Below are positions 1 through 6,248 of a stretch of DNA of 10,647 nucleotides, piece by piece. Source of the DNA: Bryobacteraceae bacterium (GTDB lineage Bacteria > Acidobacteriota > Terriglobia > Bryobacterales > Bryobacteraceae); contig JACMLA010000250.1 of NCBI GenBank assembly GCA_014379815.1, positions 1 through 10,647 on the forward strand. The letters are read 5' to 3'. How positions within the stretch are numbered: the stretch's first letter is position 1; each line of letters begins with the position of its first letter. The position numbers and the translations under genes were made by a program. Below the pieces are notes generated by a model that was not told where the DNA came from, did not search any database, and saw only the letters and a program-made list of their open reading frames with translations.

Positions 1-339
1 GACCCGCTTCTGGCGAAGCTAACGGTCTGGGGTGAGACCCGTTCGATAGCCACTGCACGGATGCGGCGAGCACTCGACGAGACCGCAGTAGAAGGCATTA
101 TGACGAACGTCGCCTTCTTTCGAGAGATCCTGCGCGACCAGCAATGGGAAGCCGGTGATCTCCATACCGGCTTCATTGACGACTGGTTCGCCCGCCGCTC
201 CCCAGTCCCGCTGGACAAAATGGCGGAGCTTGCAGTAGCCATCGCCGCCATTAAAACAGGCCAAAAAAGTCCGGCTGAACCACACAGGCAGAGTCGCTCC
301 GAATGGCTCTCCGCCGGTCGTGACCAAATGCTTCGATGA
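1..339 (+). CDS. accC: Biotin carboxylase subunit of an acyl-CoA/acetyl-CoA carboxylase, C-terminal fragment
   Basis: The frame is open from the first base, so the 5' part lies outside the window; 112 residues and the TGA stop at 337-339 are visible. The peptide begins DPLLAKLTVWGETR and continues with ARMRRALDE and VEGIMTNVAFFREIL. This is the highly conserved C-terminal lobe of biotin carboxylases (ATP-grasp enzymes that carboxylate biotin on the carrier protein with ATP and bicarbonate, the first step of malonyl-CoA formation). After the usual end of E. coli-type AccC (near GFIDDWFARR, residues 57-66) there is an Ala-rich extension ending in an SRSEWLSAGRDQMLR tail. Such a tail resembles the linker after the carboxylase domain in acyl-CoA carboxylase alpha chains. 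No biotin-carrier domain follows, so the carrier must be a separate protein. An acetyl-CoA versus other acyl-CoA specificity cannot be decided from this fragment. Confidence 0.9.
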   Translation, partial: DPLLAKLTVWGETRSIATARMRRALDETAVEGIMTNVAFFREILRDQQWEAGDLHTGFIDDWFARRSPVPLDKMAELAVAIAAIKTGQKSPAEPHRQSRSEWLSAGRDQMLR

Positions 340-359
340 CACAAAATACTTCGAGACGG

Positions 360-1706
360 TTAAGGTTGGGGCCAGCCACCAGCCAAAGCTTTGTACAGGC
401 GAACAGATTCTACGAGTGCCGTGGTATTCGATTCCGACCTCTGCAGCTCCGCGTCGAAGACACTCCTCTGGGCATCGAGTACCGTCAGGAAGTCTTCGAT
501 CCCTGCTGTGTTCAGTTCACGCGATAGCTCCAGAGACCTCGCCGAAGAACTCACCGCGGCGTCCAGCTTTGCGGTGCGTGCCTGTTGCTGCCGATAGCCC
601 GAGATCGCCTTCTCTGCTTCCTCAAATGCCAGCAGTATCTCGTTTTGATAGGTAAGCCGGGCCTGTTCCACACGAGCGTCATTCACGGCAATGTTCGACC
701 GGATCCGGCCACCGGAAAAGATAGGAAGCGTTAGCTGGGGTCCGATGCTGAAGAAGTTCCCGCCACCCAGCGATAGTCCCGACACAGTCGTGGATTGCCG
801 TCCCAGCAGGCCGTTCAGGTTGATCTTCGGATAGAGATCCGATCGGGCAACGCGCAGCCTCGAGAGCGCGGCTTGGATCCGCGTCTCTGCCGCGCGTACA
901 TCCGGCCGTCGCCGCAACAGAGTGGAATCGATTCCGGTTGCATCCAGCTTCGGGCTCACGACAGCGGAAGGCGTCGCGAGCGGTCGTGTCACAAGAGACT
1001 GGTCGGTCGTAAGAACCGCCAGCCGCGTCAGCCGAAGCACTCTCTCGTTCTCCAGCGCCGGCAAATTCGCCTCAGTGTTCGCGAGCAGTGTCTCCTGCCG
1101 CTCCACATCCAGCTGCGTCGCAAGTCCCGCTTCCGCGCGAGTCTTCGTCAGGCCCAGAACGTCAGCCTGCGTGTCGCGACTCCGCTGAGTAATCAGCAGC
1201 CGTTCCTCCGCACCACGCAGCTCGAGATACGTTCGCGCAACCTCCGCACTGACGCTGATTGCGAGATCCTCGCGAAGCTGTGCCTCTGCCTGCACATCCG
1301 CACTGGAAGCCGCAAGAGCCGCCCGGTTCCCGCCAAACAAATCGAGCTCCCACTTCATGTCCAGTCCGCCCGAGAAGATGTTGGTCTCGAATGGTGCCAC
1401 GAACGTCCCGCCCGCCACTTCGCCTGAGGCGCGGGGAATTCGCACAACACCCTGCTGAAAGCCTCCCCGTAGCCTCTGCGCGCTGCCAGTCACATCGAGG
1501 GAGGGCAGCAATGCGCTTCTCGAACCGCCACGCAGGGCACGGGCTTCTGCAATCCTCTGGGTTGCCGATTGCAGATCCACGTTGGCCGTCAAAGCCTTCT
1601 CGACCAGCGCATCCAGCTGCGGATCCCCATAAACTTTCCACCATGAATCCGCCGCCGAAAGCACAACCGGGAGCAGCGTCAATACGAGCAGTGCAACAGG
1701 CCGCAT
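360..1706 (-). CDS. Outer-membrane efflux channel, TolC/NodT family
   Basis: This 448-residue protein is the outer-membrane component of a tripartite exporter and forms a trimeric beta-barrel plus periplasmic alpha-helical duct. It has the two-repeat architecture of the family. WWKVYGDPQLDALVEKAL sits near the N terminus, followed by long helical stretches rich in Ala, Glu and Arg. LLRRRPDVRAAE opens the second repeat, PIFSGGRIRSN lies in the second barrel segment, and the C terminus ends LYKALAGGWPQP, typical of NodT-type factors. The N terminus is a plausible Sec signal (VALLVLTLLPVVLSA, then A-D). Unlike many NodT members it shows no lipobox cysteine, so it is probably not a lipoprotein. 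I chose ATG at 1706, which overlaps the preceding stop as TGATG; GTG at 1709 (GTGA overlap) is an alternative adding one residue. It is the last gene of the exporter block and ends 20 bp from the convergent carboxylase gene. Confidence 0.91.
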   Translation of the reverse strand: MRPVALLVLTLLPVVLSAADSWWKVYGDPQLDALVEKALTANVDLQSATQRIAEARALRGGSRSALLPSLDVTGSAQRLRGGFQQGVVRIPRASGEVAGGTFVAPFETNIFSGGLDMKWELDLFGGNRAALAASSADVQAEAQLREDLAISVSAEVARTYLELRGAEERLLITQRSRDTQADVLGLTKTRAEAGLATQLDVERQETLLANTEANLPALENERVLRLTRLAVLTTDQSLVTRPLATPSAVVSPKLDATGIDSTLLRRRPDVRAAETRIQAALSRLRVARSDLYPKINLNGLLGRQSTTVSGLSLGGGNFFSIGPQLTLPIFSGGRIRSNIAVNDARVEQARLTYQNEILLAFEEAEKAISGYRQQQARTAKLDAAVSSSARSLELSRELNTAGIEDFLTVLDAQRSVFDAELQRSESNTTALVESVRLYKALAGGWPQP

Positions 1707-2779
1707 CACAACTTGCCTTTCTCCGTCCCAGATTCTTGCGTCCCGGACTCGATGGAAAGGTCCATCTGCTGGCCGGGATACACAGGAGCCCCTTTTGGCA
1801 GAGCATAGATTGCCTGCAAAACCCGGGTGTCTACCCTCTCGGTCGAATCGCCCGTAAGATTCTTTTTCGGCACCACGTAAGGCTCGAAGCTGACAAACGT
1901 CAGAGGGTATTTCTGCTTCGAATTGCCTCGCACCGACGCTACCGCTTTCTCACCGGCGCGCACCCTCCACGCGTCCTTTTCATCGATGTCCGCGCGGACA
2001 TTCAAGACGTCCACGTTGCCCATCAGCATCAGCGACTGTGCGAGTGCGCCGGACTGCGCATACTCCCCAGGGCGCGTCTTTACCTGAAGAATGCGACCGG
2101 TAATCGGAGCCGTGATTGTCAGACGGTTGATGTCCGCCTGGATTCGGGCCACCTGCGCTTCAGCCTGCTTCACTTCCGCGCGGGCAACATCCAGATCCGG
2201 CTTCCACGTTCCGGCTTTCAACAGCCGGAGCGAGGCCTCATTCTGCGCCACACGAGCCTGCGCCGCTTCCACCGCTCTGCGTCGCTTCTGGACGTCCTCT
2301 TCGCGAACCGCTCTCTTGTCCTTCACGCTTTCAATCAGCCGGAGTTGCGTCAGGGAGTCTTCCATCTGAGCCTTAGCTTCGGCAACACGCGCCTCAGCGG
2401 GCGGAATCTCTTCCGGCCGCGGAGCGGATTCCAGTCTGGACAGTTTGCTGCGAGACAGATCCAGAGCCGTCTGCCGCAACCCAAGTTCCGCCCGGATATC
2501 GCGGTCGTCGAGGGTAAACAACGGTTGACCTTTTTGTACTGAATCCCCGGCCTTGACGAAAACTCTGGTCACCAGACCGGAGACCGGAAGACTGACCCCG
2601 ATGTTTTCTGACGACGCTTCCACCAGGCCCACAGCGCCTACCTGCTTCGCAAACTGGGCAGCGGGCGGCTGCGAAGGTGGAGCTACGTTAGCTTTTACAG
2701 GCGTCATCGTTCTGACGCTATGAATCGAAAACGCAAGTGCCATCACCGCGATGGCGGGCAGTCCGTATTTAAGCAGCAT
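1706..2779 (-). CDS. devB: Periplasmic membrane fusion protein of ABC exporter, DevB/HlyD family
   Basis: This 357-residue protein is the adaptor linking the inner-membrane ABC transporter to the outer-membrane channel. One N-terminal hydrophobic helix (about residues 4-20) anchors it. A first lipoyl half-motif spans about 55-92 (GLVTRVFVKAGDSVQKGQPL). A long charged coiled coil covers roughly 95-218. The second lipoyl half is at about 222-243 (ITAPITGRILQVKTRPGEY). A beta-barrel region follows, including KKNLTGDSTERVDTRVLQ, a stretch I associate with DevB-type adaptors. Start choice: the frame can extend upstream to a TTG at 2821, but ATG at 2779 has a good ribosome site (GGAG with 4 nt spacing, and AGGGGAGG further up). 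It also places the hydrophobic anchor at the very N terminus. This gives an 11-bp overlap with the ATPase gene. The substrate cannot be deduced. Confidence 0.93.
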   Translation of the reverse strand: MLLKYGLPAIAVMALAFSIHSVRTMTPVKANVAPPSQPPAAQFAKQVGAVGLVEASSENIGVSLPVSGLVTRVFVKAGDSVQKGQPLFTLDDRDIRAELGLRQTALDLSRSKLSRLESAPRPEEIPPAEARVAEAKAQMEDSLTQLRLIESVKDKRAVREEDVQKRRRAVEAAQARVAQNEASLRLLKAGTWKPDLDVARAEVKQAEAQVARIQADINRLTITAPITGRILQVKTRPGEYAQSGALAQSLMLMGNVDVLNVRADIDEKDAWRVRAGEKAVASVRGNSKQKYPLTFVSFEPYVVPKKNLTGDSTERVDTRVLQAIYALPKGAPVYPGQQMDLSIESGTQESGTEKGKL

Positions 2780-3494
2780 CTCTCTCCGTGCCTCCCCTGT
2801 TTTCCTCAACGTGTGTGACAAGACCGTCGTTCATATGAGCGATCCGGTCCGCAAACGGAAAGATCCTGCTGTCGTGTGTCACCACCAGCACAGCCCGGTC
2901 CTCGCGGACTGCAATCTTCCGAAGCAATTCCATAACCTGATGACCTGTGTCCGCGTCCAGCGCCGATGTGGGTTCATCGCAAACCACCAGTCGCGGTTCG
3001 TGAATCAGCGCGCGGGCGAACGCCACCCTCTGCTGCTGACCACCAGACAACTCGTTCGGTTTGGCCTTCAATCGAGCCCCCAGCCCTAACTCGGCAAGCA
3101 GAACCTCAGCCTTCTGCACCGCCAGTTTCCGTGACATGCCCGCAGCCAGCAATGGCACCGCTGCATTCTCAGCAGCCGTGAGTGCGGGCAGCAGATTGAA
3201 CTGTTGAAAGACAAAGCCCAGATTCTTGCGGCGAAACAGGACCGCCTTAGATCCGCGCAGTAAGCTGATGTCGGTGCCCAATACCTGGAGCTTGCCTGCG
3301 GTCGTATCCAGCAGCCCGGCAATCACCGACAGCAGTGTGGTTTTGCCGCAACCGGAAGGTCCCACCAGAAACGTCATCTCACCCAGCGCGACCTCAAAGT
3401 CCACGCCGCGCAACACCCGTACGATGTTTTCTCCCGACCCAAAATCCTTTCGAACTTTGCCGCAAATCACTGCCGGCGTATCGGGGTTAGCCAC
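2769..3494 (-). CDS. devA: ABC exporter ATP-binding subunit, DevA/LolD-MacB-like
   Basis: This 241-residue nucleotide-binding subunit powers the exporter by ATP hydrolysis at the cytoplasmic face of the permease. All motifs are intact: Walker A GPSGCGKT at about 45-52 (Cys where Ser is commoner), Q-loop FVFQQFNLLPALTA at about 95-106, signature LSGGQQQRVAFARA at 149-162, Walker B RLVVCDEP at 168-175, D-loop SALD, and H-loop VVTHDSR with His207. The order and spacing match the MacB/LolD/DevA branch of ABC exporters. Start choice: an ATG-like start at 3536 would overlap the permease gene by 50 bp and add an unlikely Cys/Trp-rich tail. GTG at 3494 overlaps the permease stop in the compact form GTGGCTAA and begins just before the conserved ABC fold, so I prefer it. 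It is translationally coupled to its neighbours on both sides. Confidence 0.96.
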   Translation of the reverse strand: MANPDTPAVICGKVRKDFGSGENIVRVLRGVDFEVALGEMTFLVGPSGCGKTTLLSVIAGLLDTTAGKLQVLGTDISLLRGSKAVLFRRKNLGFVFQQFNLLPALTAAENAAVPLLAAGMSRKLAVQKAEVLLAELGLGARLKAKPNELSGGQQQRVAFARALIHEPRLVVCDEPTSALDADTGHQVMELLRKIAVREDRAVLVVTHDSRIFPFADRIAHMNDGLVTHVEENRGGTERDAA

Positions 3495-4626
3495 GGAACA
3501 CCACCGCTGGCTCCAGCACCGCGACTCGCCGGACACTCACGAAGCTCGCTAGGAAGATGATGACGAGCACCGCCACCGCCGTGCCGGTCATGATCTCGGG
3601 CAGCAGGCGGAATCCACGCAGATCGAGGTTGCCTTTGGTTACCTCAAAGAATGTTGCAGTCATGGAGATACCGATCGCGTACCCCGCTGCGCCGACGATC
3701 ATGGCCTGCATCAGGATCATGCCGATGATGCGCCAGTTAGTGACGCCGATAGCTTTCAGCGCGCCAAACTGCTTGAGGTTCTCAACTACAAACAGATAGA
3801 AAGTCTGGCCCGCAACGACGGTTCCGACTACCAGCGCAATCACGACGGTGATGCCGAAGTTGATCGGAATGCCCGTGTTCTGGATGTAGTACCAGATCGT
3901 CTCCCAGCCAAACTGGTTGGAAGTGGATGCCTTCAAACCCGTCGCTTCGGTGATGCGCTTCGTAGCCTCTTCATCGGTGATGCCAGGCTGCGCTTTGGCA
4001 AGGATGAAGGACATCAGATTCCGTTCCCGGCCGACAAACTGGATCGCCTGCGAATACCGTGTGTAGAAGACCGGCAGATTCACAAACGGTGCGGAGGAGT
4101 TGACCACAGCAACGATCCGGACAGTCCGGTCATTCAGGTCGAGCGTCTTGCCGGGAGTCACCGGCTCATTCGGGAAGAAGTATTGATATCCGGTCTCGTC
4201 AATCGCTACCGTCTCCGGGTCCGACAGAGACTGCCAGTCCCCGGCGACTATTTTGCGGGGCGCGCCCACCAGAGTCGAATCATCCAGACCCATCAGGATC
4301 ACGCCGCGAAACTTACCGTCGGGTCCTTTCGCGCGTGAAGTTCCTTTGAAGAGGGGGACAGCCCATTCAATGCCGGAAACGCCCCGCACGCGGTACAGGT
4401 CCTGGTCGGTCAAAGCCTTCACCTCGTCGACGTACTGCGTGTTCGCATCCATGACCCAGATAGAGGCGTCCTGGATGTCGTCAATCTGGGAACTGGTGCG
4501 ATTCATCAGGCCGCAGAAGATGGAGACCTGATGCGACATAAGGAAAGTCGAGAAGGCAATCGCGAAGATCAGCCCGATGTACTTGGCTTTATCTCCCGTC
4601 AGCATTTGCCATGCAACAAAATTCAC
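3487..4626 (-). CDS. devC: ABC exporter permease, DevC type (FtsX/MacB-like)
   Basis: This 379-residue inner-membrane subunit has the four-helix MacB/FtsX topology. TM1 spans about residues 17-38. A large periplasmic domain (about 42-250) docks with the fusion protein. TM2-TM4 lie at about 256-281, 300-325 and 344-366. The opening (NFVAWQMLTGDKAKY, then IFAIAFSTFLM) is characteristic of DevC permeases, known from the cyanobacterial heterocyst-glycolipid exporter DevBCA and found widely in other phyla. FGALKAIG (287-294) is the conserved coupling-helix region that contacts the ATPase, and the chain ends EPAVVFRG. The start is GTG at 4626, supported by a strong ribosome site GGAGGG three bases upstream. 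It is the first structural gene after tetR, separated by 61 bp that contain a probable operator. Here the order is permease, ATPase, adaptor, channel, rather than the classical B-C-A. Confidence 0.94.
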   Translation of the reverse strand: MNFVAWQMLTGDKAKYIGLIFAIAFSTFLMSHQVSIFCGLMNRTSSQIDDIQDASIWVMDANTQYVDEVKALTDQDLYRVRGVSGIEWAVPLFKGTSRAKGPDGKFRGVILMGLDDSTLVGAPRKIVAGDWQSLSDPETVAIDETGYQYFFPNEPVTPGKTLDLNDRTVRIVAVVNSSAPFVNLPVFYTRYSQAIQFVGRERNLMSFILAKAQPGITDEEATKRITEATGLKASTSNQFGWETIWYYIQNTGIPINFGITVVIALVVGTVVAGQTFYLFVVENLKQFGALKAIGVTNWRIIGMILMQAMIVGAAGYAIGISMTATFFEVTKGNLDLRGFRLLPEIMTGTAVAVLVIIFLASFVSVRRVAVLEPAVVFRG

Positions 4627-4629
4627 ATT

Positions 4630-4635
4630 CCCTCC
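4630..4635 (-). promoter_or_regulatory. Ribosome binding site fixing the GTG start of the permease
   Basis: Read on the minus strand the bases are GGAGGG, followed by AAT and the GTG start codon. This is the strongest Shine-Dalgarno match in the operon. It supports a GTG start at 4626 rather than any internal ATG such as Met8. Confidence 0.75.
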
Positions 4636-4653
4636 GGATAACGTTGTTCACTA

Positions 4654-4672
4654 GATTGATCAGCGTTCAACG
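4654..4672. promoter_or_regulatory. Second, imperfect operator for the TetR-family repressor
   Basis: The 15-bp core at 4656-4670 is TTGATCAGCGTTCAA. It matches the palindromic core at the tetR start (TTGAACACTGTTCAA) at 12 of 15 positions, keeping both TTGA and GTTCAA ends. It lies in the 61-bp gap between the tetR stop and the permease start. A separate perfect 7-bp inverted repeat with a one-base centre (4661-4675) overlaps it. It is not an intrinsic terminator, because the eight-T run of the minus strand (4680-4687) precedes rather than follows the hairpin. I see no clear -35/-10 pair here, so whether it controls an internal promoter or modulates readthrough is inference. Confidence 0.55.
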
Positions 4673-4687
4673 CTGGTGCAAAAAAAA

Positions 4688-5311
4688 TCATGCCCTAACC
4701 CCCTCGATCAGAATGTCGACGTGGCGTCCGATCAAACGGGACTGTTCTATAAACGGGAAACCATGGCAATCCATAAACACAGATGCCATTCCGTGCAGGG
4801 CAGCCCAGATAGCTTGTGAGACTTCTTTCTCATCGGTCAGTTCCGGGCGCAATAGCCCGTCCGAGATGCAGGCCAAAACCGTATGCTGTAAACAGTTAAA
4901 CGTTCTAAAGCCCTCTTCTTCAAAAGCAGCAGCAATGACCTTCGGCTTTTCATGGCCAGGGTAGGAAGTAGCAAATAAAACACCGTAATGATGAGGATTC
5001 TCGATGCCGAAAGCAATATAGGTGAGACAGATCCGCCGGAGCCGGTCGAGTGCGGAGGCATCGGCGTCCTCCGCTATGGCATGCATCCTGTGGGTGAGCT
5101 TGACAAAGGTCTCCCGAACCAACTGCGCCATGATGGCGGCTTTGTCGTCGAAGTAGTGGTACAGGATGCCAGGCGAACAGCTGCATTTCTCCGCGATCCG
5201 TCGTACCGAAGTCGCTTCGTAGCCCTCTCTTACGAACATTTCGCGCGCAGCATCGAGGATGTCCTGCCTCAGCGATTCCCGGTATTCTTCTCTTCGTGTT
5301 CTGACAGCCAT
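4688..5311 (-). CDS. TetR/AcrR-family transcriptional repressor of the exporter operon
   Basis: This 207-residue regulator has a TetR-type N-terminal DNA-binding domain. LRQDILDAAREMFVREGYEATS forms the first helices. The helix-turn-helix spans about residues 35-55, with VRRIAEKCSC followed by SPGILYHYFDDKAAI, ending in the YHYF motif typical of the family. The rest is the helical ligand-binding and dimerisation domain, which diverges with the inducer. The start is ATG at 5311; there is no in-frame alternative close by that keeps the fold. A palindromic operator covers this start codon, and a promoter directly upstream has its -10 box touching the operator, so self-repression is expected. The gene is upstream of and co-directional with the four exporter genes, so the exporter substrate or a related compound is the likely inducer. 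The ligand is unknown. Confidence 0.94.
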   Translation of the reverse strand: MAVRTRREEYRESLRQDILDAAREMFVREGYEATSVRRIAEKCSCSPGILYHYFDDKAAIMAQLVRETFVKLTHRMHAIAEDADASALDRLRRICLTYIAFGIENPHHYGVLFATSYPGHEKPKVIAAAFEEEGFRTFNCLQHTVLACISDGLLRPELTDEKEVSQAIWAALHGMASVFMDCHGFPFIEQSRLIGRHVDILIEGVRA

Positions 5312-5327
5312 TGAACACTGTTCAATG
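5309..5327. promoter_or_regulatory. Primary TetR operator: 19-bp perfect palindrome
   Basis: The sequence CATTGAACACTGTTCAATG is a perfect inverted repeat with 9-bp arms around a single central base at 5318. It overlaps the ATG of tetR (5311-5309) and the last four bases of its putative -10 box (5324-5327). Size, symmetry and position are those of TetR-family operators that block transcription start. A degenerate copy lies before the permease gene. Confidence 0.8.
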
Positions 5328-5352
5328 TACGCGAATTCACTCTGTGTGTCAA
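5324..5352 (-). promoter_or_regulatory. Sigma-70-like promoter for tetR and probably the exporter operon
   Basis: On the minus strand a perfect TTGACA (-35, 5352-5347) is followed after exactly 17 bp by TACATT (5329-5324, four of six matches to TATAAT). Start of transcription is predicted near 5316-5318, leaving only about 5-7 bases before the ATG. No Shine-Dalgarno sequence is present, so the message would be leaderless or nearly so. The palindromic operator covers the -10 edge, the start site and the start codon. Confidence 0.65.
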
Positions 5353-5417
5353 TCGTAACGGTGTCCGCCGAAACAGCTACCCCCTTACTGTCATCCGCAT
5401 AAGTGAGGAATTCAAAA

Positions 5418-6200
5418 ATGGCGGAACGTCCTGACGATCGTTGGACTAATGAGGGAATGGGAGACCGTGGAGGCGCTGCGGAAAGACCCCGCCGTGCACG
5501 GGAGCATGGTGAAGAAGGAGAACAGCGCTCTGGCTATTGGTCGTCACGTCCTTCGGATCACGAAGCGGGCTACGGTGGTGGCCGGGAGCGCGCGGAAGAA
5601 TTTAGCCGCAACTCTTTCGGCGAGACAGGCTGGGGGAGTGGCCGCCAGTTTCACCCGGATGAGCCGTACCGAGGTGGCAACGAGAGGCCTGAGCCCCGGC
5701 GTGACTTCCCGTACGGTCCCCGAAATGTTCAGGCAGGGCCTGGATGGGACGAAAGGTACGCCAGGGAAAACGCGGGCCAGCATGGCGAAAGTGGTGGTCA
5801 GCCCACCATGCAGAGAGGTGCGAGCCAGAGCGGCGGAGGAGTCGGACACCGGGAACAAGGGACCGGAAACTCGCGCGATATGAGTCCTCGCGGGGGGTAC
5901 GGTATACGGGAAACCGAGCATTGGGGACAAAGTTCCAATGGCCCTGACTCCCGCCCCAATCATGCCGGAAAAGGCCCGAAAAACTATCAGAGATCCGATG
6001 AGCGAATTAGTGAAGACCTCTGTCACAGATTAACCGAGCACCCCGGCATCGATGCGACACACATCGAAATCCAGGTACGACAGGGCGAGGTGGTTCTTAC
6101 CGGAACTCTCTCGGATCGCCGCGCGCGTTACGAAGCGGAAGAGGTCGCGGCTGCCGTCAATGGAGTGAAGGACGTTCAGAACCAGATCCGGATCGGGTGA
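5418..6200 (+). CDS. BON-domain protein with long disordered Gly/Arg/Glu-rich N-terminal region
   Basis: This 260-residue protein has two unequal parts. Residues 1 to about 183 are low-complexity and polar (Gly, Arg, Glu, Ser, Pro, with scattered Tyr and Trp as in SGYWSSRP, GETGWGSG and GPGWDERY). This part has no hydrophobic segment, so it is probably disordered. A GKGPKNYQRSDERI linker (about 184-197) leads into a BON domain (about 195-260) with HIEIQVRQGEVVLTGTL and VNGVKDVQNQIRI. BON domains bind phospholipid or other ligands in proteins such as OsmY. The GPK-Y-RSDERI junction is familiar from stress-associated BON proteins of Proteobacteria and Acidobacteria. There is no signal peptide, so it is likely cytoplasmic, unlike OsmY. 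ATG at 5418 is preferred over GTG at 5403 because GAGGA (5405-5409) then sits 8 nt upstream as ribosome site. It is divergent from tetR; I see no convincing plus-strand promoter in the 106-bp gap. The function is unknown. Confidence 0.87.
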   Translation: MAERPDDRWTNEGMGDRGGAAERPRRAREHGEEGEQRSGYWSSRPSDHEAGYGGGRERAEEFSRNSFGETGWGSGRQFHPDEPYRGGNERPEPRRDFPYGPRNVQAGPGWDERYARENAGQHGESGGQPTMQRGASQSGGGVGHREQGTGNSRDMSPRGGYGIRETEHWGQSSNGPDSRPNHAGKGPKNYQRSDERISEDLCHRLTEHPGIDATHIEIQVRQGEVVLTGTLSDRRARYEAEEVAAAVNGVKDVQNQIRIG

Positions 6201-6222
6201 TTTCGCCGTTACACTTGCGCTA

Positions 6223-6238
6223 CTCTGGTCAGCCAGAG
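6223..6238 (+). other. Small hairpin in the leader of the methyltransferase gene
   Basis: CTCTGG and CCAGAG form a perfect 6-bp stem with a 4-nt loop (TCAG). It occupies the gap between the BON gene and the next start codon and covers part of the purine-rich AGAGAG ribosome site. No T-run follows, so it is not an intrinsic terminator. It may be chance. Confidence 0.3.
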
Positions 6239-6248
6239 AGTCCACGCG

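Noticed and set aside
340..359. Terminator between the convergent carboxylase and channel genes
   Set aside because: Only 20 bp are available, and I find no stable stem or T-run there or just inside the flanking gene ends.
1259..2542. Long plus-strand open frame of 427 codons antisense to the adaptor and channel genes
   Set aside because: It overlaps two confidently identified genes on the other strand. Its translation is rich in Arg, Pro and His with no recognisable domain, as expected of a shadow frame in GC-rich coding DNA.
2780..2821. TTG start of the adaptor gene at 2821
   Set aside because: TTG is a weaker start and would put 14 polar residues before the anchor. ATG at 2779 has a ribosome site and places the hydrophobic helix at the N terminus.
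3194..3208. TTGAACTGTTGAA-like sequence resembling the TetR operator, inside the ATPase gene
   Set aside because: The arms lack the symmetry and spacing of the operator, and the bases are explained by coding sequence (the conserved Q-loop FQQFN).
3494..3536. Extended N terminus of the ATPase beginning at 3536
   Set aside because: The added residues are Cys/Trp-rich and unlike the family, and they come from overlap with the permease C terminus. GTG at 3494 gives the usual length and a typical GTGGCTAA overlap.
5360..5417. ECF-type promoter (GAAAC ... GTC at 5370-5392) for the BON gene
   Set aside because: The elements are short, the spacing is only about 15 bp, and no ECF sigma factor is in view. 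The match is no better than chance.
5544..6026. Minus-strand open frame of 160 codons opposite the BON gene
   Set aside because: No domain is seen, and the BON frame has a good ribosome site and a recognisable C-terminal domain. The low-complexity coding sequence explains the long alternative frames.
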